The notes beneath the pieces were generated by a model. That model searched no databases and was not told the origin of the DNA. It worked only from the letters and a program-made list of their open reading frames with translations. From Planctomyces sp. SH-PL62 (GTDB lineage: Bacteria; Planctomycetota; Planctomycetia; Planctomycetales; Planctomycetaceae), in the NCBI GenBank assembly GCA_945893045.1, contig CAMDEA010000090.1:1-34040 (forward strand): a stretch of 34,040 bases of DNA. The letters are read 5' to 3'. The first letter of the stretch is position 1, and every line of letters starts with the position of its first letter. Both the position numbers and the translations under genes were made by a program. Of this stretch, positions 8,211-16,600 are shown one piece after another.

Positions 8211-8286
8211 CAGGCGAGCGGGGCGGCGTCAGCCCCCCGGTTCCGCGATCGATGCACCGGGGGGCTGACGCCGCCCCGCTCGCCTG
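8211..8286. repeat. GC-rich palindrome, family B copy 1
   Basis: Perfect 31-base inverted arms at 8211-8241 and 8256-8286 enclose a 14-base spacer. The arms include GCGGGGCGGCGTCAGCCCCC. The element lies between the divergent starts of the metallo-beta-lactamase-fold gene and the sulfatase gene, so it is not a simple terminator. A second copy with one arm mismatch is at 30647-30721. Confidence 0.92.
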
Positions 8287-8425
8287 TTTCATTCAGGACA
8301 CTGCAACGTGTGGATGGCGTCTTGTAAACCACCGAAAGATGATTCGGCCAATGCCCGGCGACACGACGCTGCGGCAGCGACCTGTTCGGTCAAAAACATT
8401 TCGCACTAAATCACGAGGTCACCTG

Positions 8426-10276
8426 ATGCCGCCGATGAAACACTTCCTCCTCGCCACGTTGTTCTACGGTTTGTGTGTCAGTGCGTTACCAGCCAAAGCC
8501 GACGACTCCCGCACCCGGTCCACCAAGACCAACGTCATCGTCTTTTTGGCGGATGACGCGGGCTGGGGCGATTACAGCCGCAACGGGAACACACAGGTCC
8601 GCACACCGCACATCGACTCGATCGCTCGCGGCGGCGTGACGCTCGATCGCTTCTTCGTCTGCCCAGTCTGCTCGCCAACACGGGCCGAGTTTCTCACCGG
8701 GCGCTATCATCCGCGCGGCGGAGTGCGCGGCGTCTCAACCGGACAAGAGCGCCTCGATCTTGATGAGCACACCGTCGCCGAGGCATTCCAAGCGGCGGGC
8801 TATGCGACCGGCGCATTTGGCAAGTGGCACAACGGCAGCCAGTGGCCGTATCACCCGCGAGCACGCGGGTTCGACGAGTATTTCGGGCACACCGCCGGAC
8901 ATTGGGGCGAGTACTTCGATCCGCCGCTAGAAGAGAACGGCTGCATGATTCGGACGCGCGGCTACATCGTCGATGTCTGCACGGATCGAGCGCTCGACTT
9001 CATCGAACGGAACCATGCGAAGCCATTCTTTTGTTACGTCCCGTTCACGACACCACACTCACCCTGGGCCGCGCCTGAATCGGATTGGCGACGTTTCCAG
9101 GACAAGCCGATCACGCAGCGCGCGACGCTCGCCAATCAAGAGAACCTCGACGAGACGCGCTGCGCCCTGGCGATGATCGAGAACCAGGACGCGAACGTCG
9201 GCCGTGTGCTGGCGAAGCTCGACGAATGGAAATTGACCGACAACACGATCGTGCTCTACTTCTCCGACAACGGCCCGAACAGTTGGCGCTGGAATGGCGG
9301 CATGAAGGGGCGCAAAGGGACGACCGATGAGGGTGGGGTCCGCTCGACCTGCTTCCTTCGCTGGCCCGCACGATTGCCCGCCGGTCACACCGTTCCACAG
9401 ATCGCCGGCGCGATCGACCTGCTGCCAACACTGACCGCCTTGGCGGGTGTGAAGCGAGTTGGCGACAAGCCGCTCGATGGCCGAGACCTCTCGCCGCTGT
9501 TGCTCAAGCAAGCGACGGATTGGTCCGACCGGATGATCTTTTCGCTCTGGGCTGGGAAAGTCAGCGTGCGAACTCAACAGCATCGGCTCGACGATCAGGG
9601 ACAGCTTTTCGACATGTTCGCCGACCCGGGTCAGACCGCGCCGATCACCGAGCGCGAACCTGAGATCGCCTCGCGATTGAAAGCCGCCGTGACCGCCTGG
9701 CGACAAGACGTCTTCAGCGGTACTCGGCCGCCAGCATCCGTCGCGAAGACCGCCGGCCCGGATCAAAAGAAAGCGCTCGGCGGCAACGCCGTCGATCCGC
9801 GTCCGATCTCCGTCGGCTATCGCGAGTTTCCCGTCACGATGCTGCCCGCTCGCGACGGCGAACCGCGCGGCACGGTCCGTCGCAGCAGCAACGCGCCGAA
9901 CTGTTCGTACTTTGTGAATTGGACCTCGAAGGAGGACAGCCTGGTGTGGCTGCTCGATGTCCACACGACCGGCCGCTACGAAGTGGTCATCGACTACACC
10001 TGCCCAGAACCGGATGCTGGCTCGCTGATCGAATTGCATTTCCGCAACAGCCGCCTCACCGGCCGAGTCACTCCCGGCTGGAATCCACCGCTCTACACGA
10101 ACCAAGACACGCTGCCGCGCCCGCCCGCCGAATCGCAGATGAAAGAATTCCGCCCGCTGAAGCTCGGCGTGATCGACTTGGAACAAGGCCCCGCGCCGCT
10201 CGCGCTGCGCGCCTTGGAAATCCCCGGCCACTCGGTCATGGACGTCCGCCGCGTCACGCTGACTCTGCTGCCGTGA
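8426..10276 (+). CDS. Secreted type I sulfatase
   Basis: The ATG at 8426 follows GAGGT (8415-8419) and gives a 616-residue protein with a signal peptide (FLLATLFYGLCVSALPAKA). The upstream open part is repeat. The sulfatase domain starts VIVFLADDAGWGDYS with the Asp pair that binds calcium. The signature CSPTR has Cys82, the residue converted to formylglycine in Cys-type enzymes, and is followed by FLTGRYHPR. Lys133 and His135 (FGKWHNG) and YFSDNGPNS complete the pocket. From about residue 430 a C-terminal beta-rich domain (VWLLDVHTTGRYEVVIDYTC) follows, likely binding carbohydrate. Such enzymes desulfate glycans outside the cytoplasm. No formylglycine-generating enzyme is in the window. Confidence 0.95.
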   Translation: MPPMKHFLLATLFYGLCVSALPAKADDSRTRSTKTNVIVFLADDAGWGDYSRNGNTQVRTPHIDSIARGGVTLDRFFVCPVCSPTRAEFLTGRYHPRGGVRGVSTGQERLDLDEHTVAEAFQAAGYATGAFGKWHNGSQWPYHPRARGFDEYFGHTAGHWGEYFDPPLEENGCMIRTRGYIVDVCTDRALDFIERNHAKPFFCYVPFTTPHSPWAAPESDWRRFQDKPITQRATLANQENLDETRCALAMIENQDANVGRVLAKLDEWKLTDNTIVLYFSDNGPNSWRWNGGMKGRKGTTDEGGVRSTCFLRWPARLPAGHTVPQIAGAIDLLPTLTALAGVKRVGDKPLDGRDLSPLLLKQATDWSDRMIFSLWAGKVSVRTQQHRLDDQGQLFDMFADPGQTAPITEREPEIASRLKAAVTAWRQDVFSGTRPPASVAKTAGPDQKKALGGNAVDPRPISVGYREFPVTMLPARDGEPRGTVRRSSNAPNCSYFVNWTSKEDSLVWLLDVHTTGRYEVVIDYTCPEPDAGSLIELHFRNSRLTGRVTPGWNPPLYTNQDTLPRPPAESQMKEFRPLKLGVIDLEQGPAPLALRALEIPGHSVMDVRRVTLTLLP

Positions 10277-10338
10277 AACTGGCGACAGCGCGATTCACCT
10301 GAACTCCGACTCGCGAGGCTGCGCCTCAGACCTGTTCC

Positions 10339-10405
10339 CATTCGCGCTCCGTTTCATTCGCGCGGACAGTCCAGACGACCGCGCGAATGAAATCGAGCGC
10401 GAATG
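10339..10405. terminator. Hairpin between convergent genes, possible bidirectional terminator
   Basis: Arms of 27 bases (10339-10365 and 10379-10405) pair with two mismatches around a 13-base loop; each contains TTTCATTCGCGCGG or its complement. It sits in the 207-base gap between the ends of the sulfatase (+) and patatin (-) genes, where both transcripts should stop. There is no T-run, so intrinsic termination is uncertain and it may be another repeat family. Confidence 0.6.
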
Positions 10406-10483
10406 GCTGAAACACTTGACGCAATCACTTCGAGTTTCTGACCCCAAGGAATCGAGCCGCGCGGCTAATCTCTGTGACGCGAC

Positions 10484-13387
10484 TCACAAAGCGTTGGGAT
10501 TGGTCAGCTTGTCCTTCAAGGTTTTGAACCACTCATCAATCGAGTTCGGTGGTTGAGTTTGACCGGTGATCTCCGGACGGAAGAGGTCTTCGGCAATGTG
10601 GTGGCCGAGCGAGCGATACGCCTCGAACTGCTCCTCGTCATAGAAGAGGTCGGCGGTGGACTCGTGCGGGAACGCGGGATACTTCGAGCGATAGTACGAG
10701 ATGGTCGGTCCCTCGTTGCCCGTCAGTGAGGACTTCAAGTAGAGCAGCCAGCCAAGGATCTTCGGTCCGTTGGGTTCCGTCGCGGGGTACTCGATCCGAG
10801 CCAAGGCGAAGTGATACGGCAGCATCGGCGAACTGATGTCGGGAGTGTCTGTCGTCGTCTTGGCATCTGCCTTGCTCGCGGCCGTTGCCGTCGAATGCTT
10901 CTCGACCAACGACGACGTGTGCGTTGACGACGGCTTCAGTCGATCGAGTCCGCCGGCATAAGCGAACTTGATCTCAATCCCGAAGTCGATCTTCGCGAAG
11001 TTGATCAGCGTCAGCAGGCTGCCACAGGTGATCTTGGGATCGCACTCGCCGTCGATCGCCACGATGAATTTGCAGCGCCGACGCAGCAGTTCGTAGATCG
11101 CGAGGTTCTCAAGGTGACCTCCGTCCGAGAGATTGATGTAAGTCGATTTCTCATCCACCTGGCTGAGCAGTTGCTTGGCCAAATACCACGGCCCCGGCTT
11201 CCAGGTGAAGGGCGCGATCTGGCGTCGGCCAGGAAACCGCAGCCAGTAGTCCAAACGGATATTGAACATGGCCAGCAGGAAACTGGTCTCGCCGCTGCCG
11301 GTCCCCATAAACGGTGACGCGGCGGCTCCCGATATCGCCATCGCCGTCCCCAGATTCAGCGCGGGATCGAACTGCTCGAATTCCGTGGTCGGCCCGTAGC
11401 CCGTCGAGACCGAGCCACACGCATGTTTGCTGAAGAGGAAGAAGTCGCAGTGCCGCCCGCGCAACGACGGATGCTTTCCCGCCGGCGAATTCAACGCCGC
11501 GTTGAGCAGATGATACGGAGCCTTCGAATCCGGAGTGCGCCGCAATTGGGACAGCTTGGTGCGATCGGCGTCCAGCACCTGGTCGTCGTTCACCGCATCG
11601 TGCTGCTTGAGATACGCCTCGCTCAGCCGAGCTTTGTAGAACGGATGCAACGAGGACAGATTGATGTCCAGGACCACATGGTCGTAGATCAGGAATGCGA
11701 CGCAGACGCCGAGCAGAACCAGCCCGCGCGAAGTGAGTACTCCGCCCCATGAGTTCCCAAACCAAGAGATCAACGAGCCGCTCAAGATGACCTCGCGGCC
11801 CAGGATGACGAAGACCGCCAGCAAGAGCAGCGGGCCGGCCGTGGCCGTAATCAGCTTCCGCAAAACCACGGCCCAAGCTCGCTCGCGTCCCACCGTTCCC
11901 ACAAAGCGTCCGGCCATTTGCAAAACGACCAGCCCAACCGGACCCAGCCATTCCGACTTCAATGCCTCCGGCAACCATTGAGCCTGCACGAAGTAGTCGC
12001 CGATGTGATCCGTGATGCGGAACAAGGCCGGCAGCGAATTCCATCCGGTCAGCGCCAAGAATCCCGCCAACCATCCCGCCGTCAGCAGCAAGTACCCCGA
12101 ACCGAATTTGACCCACGAATCCCGCCGAGCCTGCCGCAATACCATCGGCAACAGAACCAAAAGGATCACCAACCCAACACTCACAACCTGCTGACACAGG
12201 CACGAGAAGAGCTGACTGAGGTAGTGGTATTCCGGCGCATCGACCGCCATTCTGATGCTTTCGCCAATCGTCGCGCTCGCCAGCAACACCACCAGAGCGA
12301 TCCAGGGAAACAGAATCGCCGCATTGGTGGTCAGCCCGAACAAGGCTTGCAAGCCCAGGCGAAAACGTCCGATGGTGCCGCCGTTGAGAATGAACTTGCT
12401 CTGAGACCGGAGATGCCGCAGCGCCGCCGACTCACCCACCGTGGGTTGCTGGAACGGAGCCTGATCCGCATTTGGCCCAACGTTGCCATCGCGCGGGCCG
12501 GGATGATCCGAAGACTCGTTGCCCGGATCAGCCGGCGAATTGAGGTAACTGCTCAAGAACGATCCGAGATACCCGCCCCCGGAAACAGTCGAAAGAAAAT
12601 CAAACTGCCCCAGCATCTTTTTCTCGGCCAGACCTTGAACGACCCCCAAGGCAAACGTGGCCGATCGCAATCCCCCGCCCGAAATCGCCAACCCCGCCAA
12701 GTTGGTCAGCGCGCCATCCCCCGCTTGCCGCATCGCCACGCGACGCGCACGAACCTCCACACTCTCCGCCTCCAACATCACGGCCGGCGCTTGATCCGTC
12801 ACCGCCAAATCAAACAACAACCGATCGAACGGAATGCTCTCGCCCAATCCAGTTCGACCAGCCCCCGCCGTCTGTCCCGGTTGAGGCCATGATTCCGACT
12901 CGGCTTGAAACTCATTGTCCCCCTCCGCCAGCCTGCCAATGACCGAGCCAAACGCGCGGAGCTTGTCTTGCAGTTCCAACAACTGCTCACGGAACTCATG
13001 CCGCACGTCTTCGTTGCCGAGGCTGCCGCTGACCAGTTCCTTATGCCACCGAGCCGTGAAGGGCCGCACAACGCGATTGAGCAGAAACGACACGAGCGTC
13101 CCAAAGTGCCGCGCTTCCGGCCCCCCCTTGCGGATCAAGTCGCGACTCATCGCGAACAAATCAGCAACGCTCTTGAGCGCGGTCGGCTCATCCCCTTCGG
13201 TGTAATGCAACGGCTGCGTCGTGATCCGAGTCCGCAGCTCGGTATAGAACTCCCACGCTTGCTTCCGATCCGCCGGCGTGGGCCTCCACTCCTGCGCCCG
13301 TACTGTTGGCGGCAAGTCGAGAATTTCAGCGATGTTCGGCTGGCCGTGTCCCGGAAACGCTTGCAACCAGATTTCCCAAGTTGGCAT
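10484..13387 (-). CDS. Large membrane patatin-like phospholipase
   Basis: The protein is 967 residues from the ATG at 13387, chosen because GGAG lies seven bases upstream; a TTG at 13414 is the only longer option. After a 230-residue unrecognised N-terminal region, the patatin motifs appear: oxyanion loop GGGLRSA (237-243) and nucleophile Ser269 in STVSGGGYLG. Next come about five hydrophobic segments (roughly 356-374, 400-416, 431-448, 512-530, 552-570). The catalytic Asp755 in NLSDGGHLEN follows only after this insertion, so the lipase domain is split by a membrane region. Patatins cleave acyl esters of phospholipids. It is the last gene of the TIR/STAND array, suggesting a membrane-damaging effector. 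Confidence 0.85.
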   Translation of the reverse strand: MPTWEIWLQAFPGHGQPNIAEILDLPPTVRAQEWRPTPADRKQAWEFYTELRTRITTQPLHYTEGDEPTALKSVADLFAMSRDLIRKGGPEARHFGTLVSFLLNRVVRPFTARWHKELVSGSLGNEDVRHEFREQLLELQDKLRAFGSVIGRLAEGDNEFQAESESWPQPGQTAGAGRTGLGESIPFDRLLFDLAVTDQAPAVMLEAESVEVRARRVAMRQAGDGALTNLAGLAISGGGLRSATFALGVVQGLAEKKMLGQFDFLSTVSGGGYLGSFLSSYLNSPADPGNESSDHPGPRDGNVGPNADQAPFQQPTVGESAALRHLRSQSKFILNGGTIGRFRLGLQALFGLTTNAAILFPWIALVVLLASATIGESIRMAVDAPEYHYLSQLFSCLCQQVVSVGLVILLVLLPMVLRQARRDSWVKFGSGYLLLTAGWLAGFLALTGWNSLPALFRITDHIGDYFVQAQWLPEALKSEWLGPVGLVVLQMAGRFVGTVGRERAWAVVLRKLITATAGPLLLLAVFVILGREVILSGSLISWFGNSWGGVLTSRGLVLLGVCVAFLIYDHVVLDINLSSLHPFYKARLSEAYLKQHDAVNDDQVLDADRTKLSQLRRTPDSKAPYHLLNAALNSPAGKHPSLRGRHCDFFLFSKHACGSVSTGYGPTTEFEQFDPALNLGTAMAISGAAASPFMGTGSGETSFLLAMFNIRLDYWLRFPGRRQIAPFTWKPGPWYLAKQLLSQVDEKSTYINLSDGGHLENLAIYELLRRRCKFIVAIDGECDPKITCGSLLTLINFAKIDFGIEIKFAYAGGLDRLKPSSTHTSSLVEKHSTATAASKADAKTTTDTPDISSPMLPYHFALARIEYPATEPNGPKILGWLLYLKSSLTGNEGPTISYYRSKYPAFPHESTADLFYDEEQFEAYRSLGHHIAEDLFRPEITGQTQPPNSIDEWFKTLKDKLTNPNAL

Positions 13388-13673
13388 GTGACTGCTCCGA
13401 TGAGAGGAAGGCAAAGGAGGAAGGCCGACTTAGTAGATCGAAACCGAACGAGTCAGACTCGCTGTGGTTAATTAAATGGCCCCGTCCTTCCCTCCAACAT
13501 TTTACGAATTTCGTCGGGATGTCTTCCAAGTACGGTAGCGGCATTCGTCCGGCTTTGGCGGCAACCTGATTGAGCATAATGCAGGAGCCATCGGCCAGCA
13601 GCACTTCATCTCGAACAATGCACCTCAACCCGCGTGCCAACAAGGGAGCGAGATGTTCTGCTGTCTGAGGCAA
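13326..13673 (-). CDS. Possible small ORF between STAND/WD40 and patatin genes
   Basis: This is an open frame of 115 codons starting at a TTG twelve bases after the STAND/WD40 stop; it overlaps the patatin start by 62 bases. GGGAGG precedes the TTG but only two bases away. The first 60 residues look protein-like (LLARGLRCIVRDEVLLADG, then MLNQVAAKAGRMPLPYLED); the rest looks random. It lies in the same frame as the STAND/WD40 gene, so it could instead be a remnant of a longer C-terminus behind the TGA. No family is recognised. If it is not a gene, the gap 13388-13685 holds nothing else I can identify. Confidence 0.3.
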   Translation of the reverse strand: MPQTAEHLAPLLARGLRCIVRDEVLLADGSCIMLNQVAAKAGRMPLPYLEDIPTKFVKCWREGRGHLINHSESDSFGFDLLSRPSSFAFLSSEQSHANLGNLVASVSGTRPAEHR

Positions 13674-13685
13674 AGCCTCCCGGCG

Positions 13686-16600
13686 TCAGGGTGTCGCCGT
13701 CGAATTCGGAATCGGCAAACCACTGCCCGCGTCCCATATCTTCAATGTCTTATCGTCGCTGCCACTGACGATGCGTTGGCCGTCCGGGCTGAACGACGCG
13801 CTCCACACCGTCTCCGAGTGTCCGTTGAGCGTGAGGACCGGCTCACCTGTCTCCGCGTCCCACACCTTCAATGTCTTGTCAGAGCTGCCACTGACGAGGC
13901 GTTGGCCGTCCGGGCTGAACGATACCCTTCTCACCGCAGACGTGTGTCCGTAGAGCGTGAGGGCCGTCTCACCCGTCTGCGCGTCCCATACCTTCAACGT
14001 TTGGTCAGAGCTGCCACTGACGAGCCGTTTGCCGTCCGGGCTGAACGACACACTGTTTACAGAAGACTTGTGTCCGTTGAGCGTGAGGACCGGCTCACCC
14101 GTCTGCGCGTCCCACATCTTCAACGTCTTGTCATCGCTGCCACTGACGAGCCGTTGGCCGTCCGGACTGAACGACACACTGTTTACAGCAGACGTGTGTC
14201 CGGTCAGGTAAAGAACCCTTTCACCCGTCTGCGTGTCCCACACCTTCAACGTCTTGTCATCGCTGCCACTGACGAGCCGTTGGCCGTCCGGGCTGAACGA
14301 CACACTGTTTACAGCAGACTCGTGTCCGTTGAGCGTGAGGGCCGGCTCACCCGCCTGCGCGTCCCATACCTTCAACCTTTGGTCAGAGCTGCCACTAACG
14401 AGCCGTTTGCCATCCAGGCTGAACGACACGCTCCTCACAGATTCCGTGTGTCTGTAGAGCGTGAGGACCGGCTTTCTCGTCTGCGCGTCCCACACCTTCA
14501 ACGTCTTGTCATCGCTGCCACTGACGAGCCGTTGGCCGTCCGGGCTGAACGACACACTGTTTACAGCAGACTTGTGTCCGTTGAGCGTGAGGACCGGCTC
14601 ACTCGTCTGCGCGTCCCATACCTTCAACGTCTTGTCATCGCTGCCACTGACGAGCCGTTGGCCGTCCGGGCTGAACGACACGCTCAACACAAAACTGTGT
14701 GTGTTGAGGGTGAGGACCGGCTCACCCGTCTGCGCGTCCCACACCTTCAACCTCTTGTCATCGCCGCCACTGACGAGCCGTTGGCCGTCCGGGCTGAACG
14801 ACACGCTGTTCACAGCAGACTTGTGTCCGATCAGCGTAAGAAGCCTCTCACCCGTCTGCGTGTCCCACACCTTCAACGTCTTGTCATCGCTGCCACTAAC
14901 GAACCGTTTGCCGTCCGGACTGAACGACACGCTCCTCACAGATTCCGTGTGTGTATCGTCGAGCGTGAGGATCCTCACACCCGTCTGCGCGTCCCACACC
15001 TTCAACCTCCTATCGTCGCTGCCACTGACGAGCCGTTTGCCGTCCAGGCTGAACGACACGCTGTTCACAGATTTCGTGTGTCCGTAGAGCGGGCCAAGAA
15101 CCAACTGACCCGTCTGCACGTCCCACACCATCAAACTCTCGTCATCGCTGCTACTAACGAGCCGTTTGCCATCCGGGCTGAACGACACGCTCCTCACAGC
15201 GCCCGTGTGTCCGTTGAGCGTGAGGACCGGCTCGCCTGTCTGCGCGTCCCACACTTTCAACGTCTTGTCAGAGCTGCCACTGACGAGCCGTTTGCCATCC
15301 AGGCTGAACGACACGCTCCTCACAGATTCCGTGTGTCCGTTGAGCGTGAGGACCGGCTCACCCGTCTGCGCGTCCCACACCTTCAACGTCTTGTCATTGC
15401 TGCCACTGACGAGCCGTTGGCCGTCCGGACTGAACGATACGCACAACACAGGACCCGTGTGTCCGTTGAGCGTGCGATGGGGCGGACTGACGATGCGATC
15501 GAGATACCTGTATTCCCAACCGGGCAGATCCCGCCCTGTCTGAATTCTCTGATCCAGACGAATCTGATCCAGACGACGCCGAGCGGAGTCATCGTTGCCA
15601 CCTTCAAACTCGCGTTTAGCATCGGCCAGTTGGTTAGCGTAGAGCCGCACGTTGGCCAACTGCTCCGACCTCTTCGCTTCGTCTTGTGCGAGCTTCGCGG
15701 CATCTTCTTGTCGCTTGGCTTCATCGGCAGCGGCAAGTGCCACTTGCTCACTCTGCCGTGCCTTCGTAGCGCTGGTGTCGGCCTCCTTTTTGCTTTCGGC
15801 GGCCTTCTCCGCGCTTTCAACCGCTTTCGCTTCAGCAGTTTTGGCATTTTCCGTAGCGAATTTAGCATTCCGTAAGTTGTTCAAGGCAAAGCCCAGGCAG
15901 ACAACAGCCACCACACAGGCCGCGATCGCCGCCTTCGTTCTGCGGCGGAAACGAATCGTTGCTGCTTCGGCGTCACGTGCTCGCTGGGCTTCGACGTTCG
16001 CTTTCTCCCTCTGCAATGCCTGCTCGCGTATGGCGGCCGCTTCCGCTTCACCGGCGCGGCGAGCTTCCGCTTCGGCTTCGCGACGGATTCGGGATTGTTC
16101 CCGTTCGATTTCACGACGGATTCGGGATTGTTCCCGTTCGATCGCATCCCGTTCCGCCTGCAATCGCCGCTCCCGTTCGGCTTGGCTGCGAGCGATCAAA
16201 TCCAGGCACTGTGGGAGGGGACTCTCCTCCGCCGGTTCCGTGCCGTCATACCGCCTGGCCCAAGACGCATTAGGATTCTCTCGCTTGACCCATTCCAGCG
16301 CTTGATCCAGATGCGTGTCCGTCAGGAATCGTGTGTCGTTCTCAACTTCGTCCCGCAAACGTCGATATTGCTGAGAGGATTTGATTTCCGTATCGATCCA
16401 AGCATCGAGTCTTCTCCACTGCCGCAAGAGACTTTCATGGCTGATGTCGAGGCGCGTCTCCGGTTCCAACGGCTGGCCTGGCGGAGAGAAGATCAGCAGG
16501 TGCGCCGCCTGGAACGCGCGAGCGACTGTTTCGACGTCGCATCCCGACGCACCAGCTTCCGAAGCAGCCTGCGCGACGGTGATCGGTCGTCGAGTCAGCG

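Noticed and set aside
8158..8292. N-terminal extension of the metallo-beta-lactamase-fold protein (45 codons)
   Set aside because: It translates palindrome B and hides the signal peptide; the ATG at 8157 is the natural start.
8252..8425. N-terminal extension of the sulfatase
   Set aside because: It starts inside palindrome B; the ATG at 8426 has a ribosome-binding site and a signal peptide.
9059..10231. 390-codon open frame on the minus strand
   Set aside because: It is antisense to the sulfatase, whose motifs are unambiguous, and has no recognisable domain.
13723..15479. Regular repeats that could suggest a CRISPR array
   Set aside because: The period is about 126 bases, the repeats are contiguous without unique spacers, and they encode WD40 blades.
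13653..15875. 740-codon open frame on the + strand, with repeated motifs such as RLRVPHLQRLVIAATDEPLA
   Set aside because: It is antisense to the WD40 array; its repeats mirror the WD40 units and the minus-strand frame has the recognisable protein.
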